DNA of 64,000 nucleotides from the NCBI GenBank assembly GCA_963769435.1, contig CAVYLN010000001.1, positions 186,001 through 250,000 of the forward strand, read 5' to 3'. The notes beneath the pieces are model-generated. The model saw only the letters and a program-made list of their open reading frames with translations, made no database searches and was not told the DNA's origin. Below are positions 18,089-27,343 of the stretch, in pieces; positions within the stretch are counted from its first letter, which is position 1, and each line of letters starts with the position of its first letter. Both the position numbers and the translations under genes were made by a program. This stretch comes from JADKAV01 sp963769435 (GTDB taxonomy: Bacteria; Actinomycetota; Actinomycetes; S36-B12; UBA10799).

Positions 18089-19435
18089 TCAGCGCAACTC
18101 TTCGAGGCGCTGCGCCACCTCGAAGGCCAGTTCCAGGCTCTGCACCCGGTTGAGTCTGGGGTCGCACGCCGTCTCATAGCGATACGGAAGATCCTGCTCC
18201 TGCGGTCCGTCTATGCCGCCGAGGCACTCTGTGACGTCATCGCCGGTGAGCTCGATGTGCAGGCCGCCCGGATGGGTGCCGAGACTGCGGTGGACCTCGA
18301 AGAAGCCATGGACCTCAGCCGAGACGTCCTCGAACTGCCGCGTCTTGACACCACCGCTGGTCTCACGAGTGTTGCCGTGCATCGGGTCGCAGACCCACAC
18401 CACCGAGTGGCCGTCGGCCTCCACCTTCTCCACGATGGGCGGCAGAGCGTCGGCGACCTTGCCCGCCCCCATCCGTGTGATGAAGGTCAAGCGGCCCGGG
18501 ATCCGCTCGGGGTTGAGGGTCTGTGCCAGGCTCACCGCCTCTTCGGGTGTCGCGGTCGGTCCGAGTTTCACACCCACCGGGTTCTTGATCCTGGACGCGA
18601 ACTGGATGTGCGCCGAGTCGAGGTCACGGGTTCGCTCGCCCACCCAGAGGAAGTGCCCGGAGACCGAGTACGGATCGCCCGTGCGGGAGTCGATGCGCAC
18701 AAGGGGGCGCTCGTAGTCCAACACCAGCGCCTCGTGGCCTGCGTAGAAATCGACCCGGCGGAACTCCTCGGGATCGGCGCCACACGCCTTCATGAAGGCG
18801 AGGGCGTTGTCGATCTCCCGGGCGAGCCGCTCGTACCTTATGCCCGCTTGTGACTCTCGTACGAAGTCCTGGTTCCAGGCGTGGACCTGATGAAGGTCCG
18901 CGTACCCGCCCTGGGTGAACGCCCGCACGAGGTTCAGTGCGGCGCTCGACGCATGGTAGGCATCAAGCAGGCGACGTGGGTCGAGCCTGCGCCCCGCCTC
19001 GTCGAACGCCTGGCTGTTGACGCCGTCACCGAAGTACGAGGGCAGCGTGATCCCGCCCTGCGTTTCGAGTGGCTTCGATCGAGGCTTGAAGTACTGACCT
19101 GCCATCCGCCCGATCTTCACCACAGGCATCCGGGACCCGTAAGTGAGCACCACCGCCATCTGCAGAACTGTCTTGAGCCGGGCCCGGATCGAGTCCGCGG
19201 TGTTCGCGGCGAACGTCTCGGCGCAGTCGCCACCCATCAGCACGAACGCTTCGCCGCGGGCGGCCTGTCCCAACTGTTCGACGAGTTGATCGCACTCCCC
19301 CGCGAACACCAGCGGCGGCAGGGTCGCCAGCGAATCGGTCACGTCGGCCAACTCGGCCGCATCGGGCCAGAGCGGCTGTTGGGCGGCAGGCAGATCCGGC
19401 CAGGCAATCACACCGTGGGAAGCGAGGTCAGACAC
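18089..19435 (-). CDS. aroG: 3-deoxy-7-phosphoheptulonate synthase, class II
   Basis: 448 aa from GTG 19435. First step of the shikimate pathway: phosphoenolpyruvate plus erythrose-4-phosphate to DAHP. Type II (plant/AroG-actinobacterial) features: FVLMGGDCAETF (about 83-94), KIGRMAGQYFKPRS with active-site Arg/Lys, FVGERTRDLDSAH-like WVGERTRDLDSAH, GVKLGPTATPEE, and WVCDPMHGNTRETSGG near residue 340. Convergent with pknL, only 18 nt apart, with no clear terminator in the gap. Synteny matches Rv2178c. Confidence 0.95.
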   Translation of the reverse strand: MSDLASHGVIAWPDLPAAQQPLWPDAAELADVTDSLATLPPLVFAGECDQLVEQLGQAARGEAFVLMGGDCAETFAANTADSIRARLKTVLQMAVVLTYGSRMPVVKIGRMAGQYFKPRSKPLETQGGITLPSYFGDGVNSQAFDEAGRRLDPRRLLDAYHASSAALNLVRAFTQGGYADLHQVHAWNQDFVRESQAGIRYERLAREIDNALAFMKACGADPEEFRRVDFYAGHEALVLDYERPLVRIDSRTGDPYSVSGHFLWVGERTRDLDSAHIQFASRIKNPVGVKLGPTATPEEAVSLAQTLNPERIPGRLTFITRMGAGKVADALPPIVEKVEADGHSVVWVCDPMHGNTRETSGGVKTRQFEDVSAEVHGFFEVHRSLGTHPGGLHIELTGDDVTECLGGIDGPQEQDLPYRYETACDPRLNRVQSLELAFEVAQRLEELR

Positions 19436-19497
19436 TCCCCAAGGTTATCTCACGCCCAGGATCCGCGATTCCGGGTGAGGGTTCAGGTGCGAACGCC

Positions 19498-20211
19498 TCA
19501 GACGGCCTGCGCAGCGGCCGCGGCCTGCACGGATTCGCCCTCGGCGATGACCTCCTTGGCCCGCGACGCGTACAGGTCCACGTACTCCTGACCCGAGAGT
19601 TCCATGAGTTCGTACATGATCTCGTCGGCCATTGAACGCAATACGAAGCGGTCGTTCTGCATACCGTCGTACCTGGAGAAGTCCAACGGCTGGCCGATCT
19701 TGATCCCGACCCGGCGGATGTTGGGGATCTTCTGACCCGCCGGCTGGATCTCGCGGGTACCGATCATCGCGACCGGGATGACGGGAACACCCGCCTCCAG
19801 TGCCATACGTGCGACGCCGGTCTTGCCCCGGTAGAGCCGCCCGTCCGGCGAGCGCGTCCCCTCCGGGTAGATGCCCAGCAACTCGTCCTCACCGAGGACT
19901 CGCAGTGCGGTGTTCAGCGCGGCGTCGCCTCCGCCGGACCGGTCGATCGGGACCTGGCCGACACCCTTCATGAACGCCTTGGTGAGCCAACCCTTGATGC
20001 CCCTGCCGGTGAAGTACTCGGCCTTGGCCAGGAACGTGATGTGCCGCTTGCACACCAGCGGCAGGAAGATCGAATCGGAGAAGCTCAGATGGTTGCTCGC
20101 CAGAATCGCCGGGCCTTCGTCCGGAATGTTCTCCAGCCCTTCGACCTGTGGGCGGTAGAGCAGGCGCAGCCAAGGACCTAGCAGGATGTACTTGAACATC
20201 CAATACAACAC
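19498..20211 (-). CDS. plsC: 1-acyl-sn-glycerol-3-phosphate acyltransferase (PlsC family)
   Basis: 237 aa from GTG 20211, chosen because the sequence VLYWMFKYILLGPWL aligns with the start of the mycobacterial Rv2182c protein as I recall it; ATG 20199 is an alternative. The long open frame upstream is non-coding. Adds an acyl chain to lysophosphatidate at the membrane. PlsC blocks: NHLSFSDSIF (H-x4-D), GQVPIDRSG, YPEGTRSPDGRLYRGKTG and VPVIPVAMIG. Lies directly after aroG on the minus strand with a 62-nt gap. The 220 nt between this start and the divergent hydrolase hold the promoters. Confidence 0.88.
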   Translation of the reverse strand: MLYWMFKYILLGPWLRLLYRPQVEGLENIPDEGPAILASNHLSFSDSIFLPLVCKRHITFLAKAEYFTGRGIKGWLTKAFMKGVGQVPIDRSGGGDAALNTALRVLGEDELLGIYPEGTRSPDGRLYRGKTGVARMALEAGVPVIPVAMIGTREIQPAGQKIPNIRRVGIKIGQPLDFSRYDGMQNDRFVLRSMADEIMYELMELSGQEYVDLYASRAKEVIAEGESVQAAAAAQAV

Positions 20212-20431
20212 CGACTGCCTCCCGAAAACGTTCCCAAGTTCCGACCCTACGGCCCGCATCCGGGCTTGGGCAACGGCAACCCGACAACGAGTGGGCAAAG
20301 GGACCATTCCGTGATCTTCCGGTGGACTCGGCCGCTCGACTGGTGTACAAGACGTGCGACCATTGGGCGTTGCCCGTCGCAGGTGTCGGGCGTGATCCGG
20401 ACTACGTGCGAGCAACCGAAAGGGACACACC

Positions 20432-21178
20432 GTGCCGCTCACCGACGGCGCCGAACCGTTCACGGCCCGGGGCGACCGACTCGGCATCCTGGTCCTGCAC
20501 GGCTTCCGTGGTTCGCCGGTGGCCGTGCGTGGATGGGCGCGATACCTCGCGGCCGCCGGACACACGGTCGCCGCGCCACGCCTGCCCGGCCACGGCACCC
20601 GCTGGCAGGATCTGAACCGCACGACTTGGAGGGACTGGTACACGGAGGCCGAGCGCAACGCCGAGTGGCTCGCGTCGCGCAGCGATACCGTCGTGGTCAT
20701 GGGACTGTCCAACGGCGCGACGTTGGGTCTACGACTCGCCCAGCAGCGTCGCGATGTCGCGGGTCTGGTCTGCGTGAACCCCCAGGTCCACAGCGAACGT
20801 CGGGATCGGCATCTGCTCGGTGCCCTCGCCCAGGTCGTGCCGGGTGTGCCGGCCGGCGTGAACGACATCAAGAAGCCCGGTGTCGACGAGGGCGCGTACG
20901 ACCGGCTTCCATTGCGAGCCGCCCGATCGCTGACCTCGCTCTGGGCGGTCGTGAAGTCCGACATCCACCAAGTCTCAGCACCTCTGCTGCTGATCCGCAG
21001 CGCGGATGATCACGTAGTGGAACCGTCCAACGCCATGTGGATCATGGCCAATGTCGCGAGTCCGGATGTGCGCGAAATCGTGCTCGAGGATTCCTACCAT
21101 GTGGCGACGCTCGACAACGATGCCGAGCGGGTGTTCGAAGCCAGTCTGGACTTCGCCCGCGAGGTGGCACGCACGTGA
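20432..21178 (+). CDS. Alpha/beta hydrolase (carboxylesterase/monoacylglycerol-lipase type)
   Basis: 248 aa from GTG 20432 with GAAAGGGA upstream. Similar to Est30/YvaK-type carboxylesterases. The oxyanion segment LVLHGFRGSP, the nucleophile elbow GLSNGA (Ser about residue 92), the acid SADDHVVEP (Asp about 190) and the final EDSYHVATLDND (His about 222) give a full triad. No signal peptide. Facing plsC, it may act on lysolipids or acylglycerols. The stop overlaps the next gene by 4 nt. Confidence 0.85.
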   Translation: MPLTDGAEPFTARGDRLGILVLHGFRGSPVAVRGWARYLAAAGHTVAAPRLPGHGTRWQDLNRTTWRDWYTEAERNAEWLASRSDTVVVMGLSNGATLGLRLAQQRRDVAGLVCVNPQVHSERRDRHLLGALAQVVPGVPAGVNDIKKPGVDEGAYDRLPLRAARSLTSLWAVVKSDIHQVSAPLLLIRSADDHVVEPSNAMWIMANVASPDVREIVLEDSYHVATLDNDAERVFEASLDFAREVART

Positions 21179-21558
21179 GCGGCGCCGACGACCGTGTCCC
21201 CTACGACGAGAGCGCCTGGGAGCGCATCGTCGCCGACCTGGGTGAGGACATGCCGAACGAGGCTGAACTGTCCGGCGCGCCCGCTGCCGCGCCGAAGCCT
21301 CCCCCCTCGGATCCGGAGGAGGCCTTCGAACCACCTGAGCCGCCCCCTCTGCCGAAACTGGATCTGATCTCCCGACTCGCCTGGGCAGGGGCTCTGGGCG
21401 GACCACTGCTGCTCTTCGCCGGGGTGCTCGCACCCGGACTCGTCGGCCCAGCGGCGGTCACCGCTGGAATCCTGGCGTTCGTCGCCGGGTTTCTGACGCT
21501 CGTGCTCCGGTCGCCACATGAACCCCCCGACGGATGGGACGACGGGTCGATCGTGTGA
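21175..21558 (+). CDS. Small acidic membrane protein of unknown function
   Basis: 127 aa from GTG 21175, overlapping the hydrolase stop (GTGA). An acidic N-terminal half (YDESAWERIVADLGEDMP) is followed by a Pro-rich stretch (PPPSDPEEAFEPPEPPPLP), then two hydrophobic helices (about residues 64-85 and 90-112) and a short acidic tail. No enzyme motif is seen. Its translation is coupled to the hydrolase, suggesting a joint role at the membrane. I do not recognise a named family with certainty. Confidence 0.75.
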   Translation: MSGADDRVPYDESAWERIVADLGEDMPNEAELSGAPAAAPKPPPSDPEEAFEPPEPPPLPKLDLISRLAWAGALGGPLLLFAGVLAPGLVGPAAVTAGILAFVAGFLTLVLRSPHEPPDGWDDGSIV

Positions 21559-21597
21559 TCGCGCCGATCCGGGTATCGGCGTGACAGGATTGCGGCC

Positions 21598-22818
21598 ATG
21601 ACGATCACCGAAGTGGTGCAGATGCAGGGCCACCTCATCGATTCCGGCACGCTGAGCAGGGCACTTGACGACATCCTCGAAGCGGGGGCCGACTACGAGA
21701 TCCAGGACCTCGTGTTCGGGAAGACCAAGAACGACGAGTCCACTGCGCGCATCTACATCAGCCATCCCGACCCGACGGCGATGAACGACCTGCTGGTCCG
21801 CTTGCAGAACCATGGCGTCAACCCGGTCGAGACCAGTGATGCCGAACTCGTGCCGGCCCCCATGGATGGCGTCTTCCCGGAGGGCTTCCACTCGAGCACC
21901 AACTTCGAGACCCATGTCCGTCTCGACGGCGACTGGATCGAGGTCCAGAACCCTGAGATGGACTGTGGATTGGTGGTGCGTGACGGCGGCGTCACGACGG
22001 TGCCGATGTCGGACGTGGTGGCCGGGGAGCCGGTCGTGATCGGGTTCCTGGGGGTCAAGGTGACCGTACCCCCGCCACCGAGACCGGCGTCGGAATCAAT
22101 CTTCGAGTTCATGAACTCCGTGGTCTCCAGCGAGAAGCCACAGGCCCTGCAGGTCAGGCAGATCGCCGACCAGATGCGCGAGTGCAAGCAGAGCGGAAAG
22201 CGGATCCTGTGGGTCGGCGGGCCCGCCATCGTTCATACCGGCGGGGCCCCGGCGCTTTCGGCCCTGGTCGAGGCCGGATACGTGGACGTGCTGTTCGGCG
22301 GCAACGCACTTGCCACCCACGACATCGAGTCCAACATGTACGGCACGTCGTTGGGGGTCGATCTCAGCAAGGGTTCCGGCGTCGACCACGGGCACGAGAA
22401 CCACATCCGGGCGATCAACCGCGTCCGCGCTCACAAAACCATCGCCGGCGCGGTCGAGGCCGGCGTGATCACGGGCGGGCTCATGCACTCACTCGTCAAG
22501 GCCGGCAAACCGTTCGTGCTGGTCGGCTCCGTACGCGATGACGGACCCCTTCCGGACGTGTACACCGATGTGATCGAAGGGCAGCGCGCCATGCGTGCCG
22601 AGCTCAAGGACGTGGGTTTCGCGATCATGGTCGCGACGATGCTGCACGCGATCGCCACGGGCAACATCCTGCCCGCGTCGGTACCGCTGGTGTGTGTCGA
22701 CATCAACCCCTCCACAGTGACCAAACTCGCCGACCGTGGCAGCGCTCAGGCGCAGGGGGTCGTCACGGACATCGGGCTCTTCCTCGAGCAGTTGGCGCTG
22801 GAGTTGGTCGGCAGGTAG
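21598..22818 (+). CDS. LOR/SDH-type protein, TIGR00300 family (probable ornithine cyclodeaminase)
   Basis: 406 aa. The N-terminal domain (about 1-180) matches the LOR/SDH bifunctional-enzyme conserved region: VQMQGHLIDSGTLSRALD, GADYEIQDLVFGKT and NFETHVRLDGDW. The C-terminal domain (about 185-406) has RILWVGGPAIVHTGG and VLFGGNALATHDIESNM, a Rossmann-like unit. The same domain pair forms archaeal ornithine cyclodeaminase and the C-terminal part of the cyanobacterial arginine-guanidine-removing enzyme AgrE/ArgZ. A role in ornithine-to-proline conversion is therefore plausible. It stands alone, 39 nt after the small membrane protein, with no arginine genes adjacent. Confidence 0.8.
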   Translation: MTITEVVQMQGHLIDSGTLSRALDDILEAGADYEIQDLVFGKTKNDESTARIYISHPDPTAMNDLLVRLQNHGVNPVETSDAELVPAPMDGVFPEGFHSSTNFETHVRLDGDWIEVQNPEMDCGLVVRDGGVTTVPMSDVVAGEPVVIGFLGVKVTVPPPPRPASESIFEFMNSVVSSEKPQALQVRQIADQMRECKQSGKRILWVGGPAIVHTGGAPALSALVEAGYVDVLFGGNALATHDIESNMYGTSLGVDLSKGSGVDHGHENHIRAINRVRAHKTIAGAVEAGVITGGLMHSLVKAGKPFVLVGSVRDDGPLPDVYTDVIEGQRAMRAELKDVGFAIMVATMLHAIATGNILPASVPLVCVDINPSTVTKLADRGSAQAQGVVTDIGLFLEQLALELVGR

Positions 22819-22848
22819 GGCGCCGCTGGTTGGGGTTCGTGCAGTTGG

Positions 22849-23793
22849 TCAGCGGTATCTCGCGAGGTCCGCAGCCCCCACCAGCCCGGCTGCGTTGCCC
22901 AGTTTCGCGACCTTGACCTTGGACACAGGGCGGTACTCCCTGCCGGACACCGACTCGGTGAAGGCGCGCACCGTGGATGCCAGAAGGACATCACCGGCCT
23001 CGCTCACGCCGCCGCCGATCACGAAGCACTCCGGATCGAGCACGGCCGCGATGTCCGCCATCCCCTGGCCGAGCCACCTGGCCACGAAGTCGAACGCCGC
23101 CAGAGCGACCGGATCCCCCTCTCGGGCGGCGGCGGTGACGTGCAGACCCTGCACACCCTCGGGAGTCCCATCACCGAGATCCAGCAGAACCTCGGCTTCC
23201 GTCCTACGCTCGGATGCCAGGTAGCGGGCCTCCCGGACCAAGGCGTTTCCGCTGGCGTACTGCTCCCAGCACCCCCGCTTGCCGCACGCGCAGGGCCGTC
23301 CGCCGGGGTCCACCGTCAAGTGCCCGAACTCCGCCGCCGCCCCCCAGCGCCCCCGGTACAGTTCGCCGTCGAGGACGATCCCGGCGCCGATCCCGGTACC
23401 GACGGTGATCGTCACCACGTAGTCGCTGCCGACTCCAGCGCCGAAGCGGCACTCGGCCCAGCCCGCAGCATTCGCATCGTTCTCGACCACGACCGGAATA
23501 CCGACCTCGGCCTCCACTGCGGCGCGCAGGGGCTCGTCCTTCCACCCCAGGTTGGGGGCGAAGATGACTCGGGAGCGCTTCTCGTCGACGAAACCGGCAG
23601 CGCCGATGCCCACCGCTTCAATGTCGAAATCCCGCTGGAGTCGCTGCACGAGTTCGGCGACGGTCTGCTCGACCGTCTCCGCGTCCCGCCCGGCGGTGGC
23701 CACCCGGTGTCGAGCCTGAATCCGTCCCTGCTCGTCCACCACCCCGGCCGCGATCTTCGTCCCACCGATGTCGATGCCAACTGTCAGCGCCAT
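22849..23793 (-). CDS. ROK-family glucokinase
   Basis: 314 aa from ATG 23793. ROK sugar kinase, probably glucokinase. Sequence marks: TVGIDIGGTKIAAGVV (phosphate loop), VENDANAAGWAECRFG with catalytic Asp, TVGTGIGAGIV, GHLTVDPGGRPCACGKRGCWEQYASG (zinc-binding CxCGxxGCxE motif) and the C-terminal VIGGGVSEAGD. No helix-turn-helix, so it is a kinase and not a ROK repressor. It is last in a minus-strand run of four genes beginning at 25302 and ends convergently with the LOR/SDH gene. Confidence 0.92.
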   Translation of the reverse strand: MALTVGIDIGGTKIAAGVVDEQGRIQARHRVATAGRDAETVEQTVAELVQRLQRDFDIEAVGIGAAGFVDEKRSRVIFAPNLGWKDEPLRAAVEAEVGIPVVVENDANAAGWAECRFGAGVGSDYVVTITVGTGIGAGIVLDGELYRGRWGAAAEFGHLTVDPGGRPCACGKRGCWEQYASGNALVREARYLASERRTEAEVLLDLGDGTPEGVQGLHVTAAAREGDPVALAAFDFVARWLGQGMADIAAVLDPECFVIGGGVSEAGDVLLASTVRAFTESVSGREYRPVSKVKVAKLGNAAGLVGAADLARYR

Positions 23794-23803
23794 GGCCCCA
23801 ACG

Positions 23804-24280
23804 CTAGTGATCCGGCTGGTCTTTGGCCTGCTCGTCGCCACCGGTAGCGTTGAGAGCCGCGGACAGCAGGGCGTTCACCTGCGCCAGTGCCGAGCGCGCG
23901 GTCTGGGACCATTGCGGATTGGTCCTGTCCAGGGCATCGAGGCCCTGACAGACCGGGCAGTCCGAACAGCGCACCGTGTGCTCGACCGTCGCCGGTTCCT
24001 GCTCGGCCGCGGGCTCGCCGCCGACCTGCGAGAGATACGCGGACGCGCTGCTGGCCGCGGTCTGGGTCAGGTCAGCCACCGCAGCGACCGCGCCCGACTC
24101 CACCGCCCAATCACGCAGCGCCGATGCCAGTCGAAGCCCCTCGACCAAGACCGAATCCACCTCCGGACCCTGCGGGGAACTGTGCCACCACGGTGGTTGC
24201 TGAGGCGATCCGCCAGTGGTGGGTCGGTCCCCGGCGCCGGCCGCTCCCGGCAACTCCTCCTCGCCGCCTTCGGCGCTCAT
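23804..24280 (-). CDS. Hypothetical protein with a CxxCPVC motif
   Basis: 158 aa. Not assigned to a named family. The N-terminus is low-complexity and Pro/Gly-rich. The middle is Ala-rich and helical (ASALRDWAVESGAVAAVADL), followed by VRCSDCPVCQGLDALDR, a three-Cys cluster that could hold a metal, and another Ala-rich helix. The ATG overlaps the SRPBCC gene stop by 4 nt, and ROK follows 10 nt later. The placement next to Rv2185c-like genes suggests an actinobacterial conserved neighbour. Confidence 0.7.
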   Translation of the reverse strand: MSAEGGEEELPGAAGAGDRPTTGGSPQQPPWWHSSPQGPEVDSVLVEGLRLASALRDWAVESGAVAAVADLTQTAASSASAYLSQVGGEPAAEQEPATVEHTVRCSDCPVCQGLDALDRTNPQWSQTARSALAQVNALLSAALNATGGDEQAKDQPDH

Positions 24281-24708
24281 TGCTCCACTCTTCTCTTCAG
24301 ACCCTTGAGAGCTGTGTCGACGATCGCCTTCTCCGCCTTGCGCTTGATGGTCCCGATGATGGGTATCGTCAGGTCGACCATGAGCCGGTACGTCACATCA
24401 CTGGTCCCGTCTCCTCGATCGCGGACCAGGTACGTGCCGTCAAGGTCACGCAGGACCGTCGATTCCGACAGTTGCCAGTTGACCTCCCGGTCCCCGTGCC
24501 ACTGGTATCGGATGGTGTAGGTGTCCTTGATCGGTCCGCTGTCGATGGTCATCTCGACCTCGCGGGGCCTGCCGTCGGGGAATTCCGCCAACACCTTCGT
24601 TTCCTTGACACCGGCCCATTCGGGATACGTACCCAGATCGGCGATCACCGCCATCACAGCCTGCGCGGACGCGTTGATGACGATGTTCGACTCGGTCTGT
24701 TGGGCCAC
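24277..24708 (-). CDS. SRPBCC (START-like) lipid-binding protein, Rv2185c type
   Basis: 143 aa from GTG 24708. Polyketide cyclase/START-like fold with a hydrophobic cavity. Starts with SNIVINASAQAVMAVIADL and has LGTYPEWAGVKETKVL, a strand-rich middle, and the C-terminal long helix AEKAIVDTALKGLKRRV, all typical of the family. Gene order (hypothetical, SRPBCC, SRPBCC, fadD15) matches Rv2184c-Rv2187. A role in lipid handling near the long-chain acyl-CoA synthetase is plausible but not shown. Confidence 0.85.
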   Translation of the reverse strand: MAQQTESNIVINASAQAVMAVIADLGTYPEWAGVKETKVLAEFPDGRPREVEMTIDSGPIKDTYTIRYQWHGDREVNWQLSESTVLRDLDGTYLVRDRGDGTSDVTYRLMVDLTIPIIGTIKRKAEKAIVDTALKGLKRRVEQ

Positions 24709-24723
24709 GACCCGCCCTTTCCC

Positions 24724-25302
24724 TCAGGTGCGCCGGTCCTGGATTCGCACTCTTCGTCCAGAGTAGTCCGAGCGCCCCTCGGGCCTGGTCGATGTGTCCT
24801 GCGCGACTGTTCCCCCGCTCGCCTTCCTCAGGCGACCACTCGGGGTCTTCACGCGTGCCCTGGTAGGACGTTCGGGCGCCACACCGGCCGGCCGGTCACC
24901 CTCCAACGCCTGCTTGAGGGCCCACACGCTGCGCTTCCAGGCGGTCGCCCGCTTGGCCCTTTCCCTCGAGGCCGCCCGCCATCCGGCGACCGTGTCCGGC
25001 CACGGGGAAGCGGTGCGGCCGTCGTCGGTGGGTTCGCCCCGCAAGTAGTGGTGAAGGATGCACCCGTCGGCGAACGGTTCGATCCAGATCTCCAGAGAAC
25101 CCACCAGGGCCCCGGTCATGGACCACCGTTGGCCGGCCAACCCGCGGTCCATGAACACGGTCAGTTCCAGGTCGGGCCACCATCGTCGCCAGTGCGCCGG
25201 GTCGGCCACGATCCCGGCGACCACTTCGACGGGCGCGACCACGAAGGTCTCGTCGACGAGATCCACCGCGGCCACGTCCCGATCATGCCGTACGTTCGTC
25301 AC
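24724..25302 (-). CDS. SRPBCC-like protein, Rv2186c-type neighbour of fadD15
   Basis: About 192 aa from GTG 25302; the open frame extends further upstream but that part is not protein-like. VDETFVVAPVEVVAGIVADP followed by WRRWWPDLELTVF resembles the first strand-helix-strand of a START-like domain. A basic, low-complexity C-terminal tail follows the domain (from about residue 120: RERAKRATAWKRSVWAL, then RPTRARVKTPSGRLRK). It is the first gene of the minus-strand run and diverges from fadD15 over 188 nt. The function is unknown. Confidence 0.7.
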   Translation of the reverse strand: MTNVRHDRDVAAVDLVDETFVVAPVEVVAGIVADPAHWRRWWPDLELTVFMDRGLAGQRWSMTGALVGSLEIWIEPFADGCILHHYLRGEPTDDGRTASPWPDTVAGWRAASRERAKRATAWKRSVWALKQALEGDRPAGVAPERPTRARVKTPSGRLRKASGGTVAQDTSTRPEGRSDYSGRRVRIQDRRT

Positions 25303-25490
25303 CGCCCCGTCGAGACCACTGGTCACTTGCCCGCTGCGGACAGGCGACAAGGATCGCCCGATCCGTGACTCACCGGGCGGAGATCCGGCGGGTCCACTGT
25401 CGCAATTGCCAGAATTGCGGGAACAATGACCCTCAACACCCGACCGGTTTTTCCGGTAGTAGACATGATGGATCACGAAATGGAGCCCCA

Positions 25491-27278
25491 ATGAAAGAGG
25501 CATCGGTAGCTGCCCTAGTCCCCCCGATCACGTCCGGCAGCGTCACGGACAAGGTGGTGGAGCACTCCGAGAGCAGCCCGAGCAGAGTCGCTCTGCGCAG
25601 ACGTACCGACGCCGGATGGCAGGACGTCACGGCAGCGCAGTTCCGCGACCAGGTGCAATCCCTGGCCAAGGGCCTCATCGCAGCCGGGATCGAGCACGGC
25701 GACCGCATCGCGATCATGAGCGCAACCCGGTACGAGTGGACACTGGCCGACTACGCCGGATGGTTCGTGGGCGCCACGGTCGTGCCGATCTACGAGACCT
25801 CGTCGGCCGAGCAGGTGGAATGGATCCTCAGCGACTCCGACTGCGTGGGGGTGTTCCTCGAGAGTGACAAGCACCGGGCGGTGTTCGACCAGGTGGCCGA
25901 CCGGGTCCCCACCAAGCACGTGTGGGTGTTCGAGGACGGGGCGGTCGACGAACTCGTCGCTGCCGGCAGCGGGGTGGATGACGACACCGTGCTCTCCCGC
26001 CGGGCGGCGGTGGGGCCCGACGACATCGCCACCATCATCTACACCTCCGGCACCACGGGCAGGCCCAAGGGGTGCGTGCTCACGCACAAGAACATCCGCT
26101 TCGAGACCGACAACGTGGTCGGCGCCATGCCGGACCTGTTCGACGCGCACGGTTCGACCCTGCTGTTCATCCCCCTGGCGCACGTGTTCGGGCGCGTGAT
26201 CGAGATCGGCTGCATCGAGTCCGGTACCGTGCTCGGCCACAGCGCGGACGTGAAGAACATCGTGAACGACCTCGGGGAGTTCCAGCCAACCTTCCTGCTG
26301 TCGGTGCCCCGGGTGTTCGAGAAGGTCTTCAACTCCGCGCAGATGAAGGCCACGGCCGAGGGCAAGGGCCGGATCTTCGACATGGCGGCGTCGACCGCCA
26401 TCGACTACTCCAAGGCGCAGGACACCGGCGGACCGGGCCTTCCGCTGAAGGTCAAGCACTTCATCTTCGACAAACTGGTCTACGGCAAACTCCGCGCAGC
26501 CCTCGGCGGCAAGGTCGAATACGCGGTGTCCGGCGGGGCCCCCCTCGGCGGCCGGCTCGGGCACTTCTTCCGCGGCATCGGCGTCACCATCCTGGAGGGC
26601 TACGGACTCACGGAGACGAGCGCGGCAACCACCATCAACCTGCCTGACGCCATCCGAATCGGCACGGTCGGCCGCCCGATGCCCGGGGCCTCCGTGCGCA
26701 TCGCCGACGACGGCGAGATCCTGCTCAAGGGCGGCCAGATCTTCCAGGGCTACTGGAAGAACAAGAAGGCCACGGACGAGGTGCTCGAGGACAACGGTTG
26801 GTTCCACACTGGCGACATCGGGGAACTCGACAGCGAAGGCTTCCTCAAGATCACCGGCCGCAAGAAGGAGTTGATCGTCACCGCGGGCGGGAAGAACGTG
26901 GCGCCGGCGGTTCTGGAGGACCGCATCCGCGCGAACTGGCTGGTCAGCCAGTGCATGGTGGTCGGGGACAACAAGCCGTTCATCGCCGCGCTGATCACGC
27001 TGGACGTGGAAGCGCTGCCGGCGTGGCTGGAGCAGAAGGGGCGCCCGGCGGACACTCCCCTGGCGGACCTGGCCCAGGACCCCGAGATCCTGGCCGAGGT
27101 GCAAGCGGCCGTTGACGAGGGAAACAAGGCGGTCAGCCAGGCCGAGGCCATCAAGAAGTTCCACGTCCTCAAGGTCGACTGGACCGAGGAGGGCGGCCAA
27201 CTCACCCCGTCGATGAAACTGAAGCGCAACGTCGTCATGGGCGAGTTCGAGGAAGAGGTCGAGGCGCTCTACGCCTGA
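25491..27278 (+). CDS. fadD15: Long-chain fatty-acid-CoA ligase (FadD15 type)
   Basis: 595 aa from ATG 25491. AMP-forming acyl-CoA synthetase that activates long-chain fatty acids. Motifs: IIYTSGTTGRPKG (P-loop, about 183-195), GYGLTETSAATT (adenylate binding, about 369), TGDIGELDSEGFLKITGRKKELIVT (hinge and A-motif; about 440-465) and GGKNVAP. The 188-nt upstream region carries the promoter shared with the divergent SRPBCC gene. A hairpin 10 nt after the stop (27288-27321) may end the transcript. Positionally equivalent to Rv2187. Confidence 0.93.
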   Translation: MKEASVAALVPPITSGSVTDKVVEHSESSPSRVALRRRTDAGWQDVTAAQFRDQVQSLAKGLIAAGIEHGDRIAIMSATRYEWTLADYAGWFVGATVVPIYETSSAEQVEWILSDSDCVGVFLESDKHRAVFDQVADRVPTKHVWVFEDGAVDELVAAGSGVDDDTVLSRRAAVGPDDIATIIYTSGTTGRPKGCVLTHKNIRFETDNVVGAMPDLFDAHGSTLLFIPLAHVFGRVIEIGCIESGTVLGHSADVKNIVNDLGEFQPTFLLSVPRVFEKVFNSAQMKATAEGKGRIFDMAASTAIDYSKAQDTGGPGLPLKVKHFIFDKLVYGKLRAALGGKVEYAVSGGAPLGGRLGHFFRGIGVTILEGYGLTETSAATTINLPDAIRIGTVGRPMPGASVRIADDGEILLKGGQIFQGYWKNKKATDEVLEDNGWFHTGDIGELDSEGFLKITGRKKELIVTAGGKNVAPAVLEDRIRANWLVSQCMVVGDNKPFIAALITLDVEALPAWLEQKGRPADTPLADLAQDPEILAEVQAAVDEGNKAVSQAEAIKKFHVLKVDWTEEGGQLTPSMKLKRNVVMGEFEEEVEALYA

Positions 27279-27287
27279 CCGGGTGAC

Positions 27288-27321
27288 ACGGTCCGGGCGT
27301 TTCGTGAAGCACGCGGACCGT
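27288..27321 (+). terminator. Hairpin after fadD15
   Basis: Perfect 8-bp stem ACGGTCCG/CGGACCGT with an 18-nt loop, 10 nt after the fadD15 stop and 22 nt before the histidine kinase GTG. There is no T-tract, so it could be a weak or factor-assisted terminator, or a leader structure of the kinase gene. Confidence 0.4.
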
Positions 27322-27343
27322 CAACCGTGGTGGAATCGTCGGC

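Noticed and set aside
25515..27200. A 561-codon open frame antisense to fadD15
   Set aside because: Same shadow effect; fadD15 is fully conserved on the plus strand.
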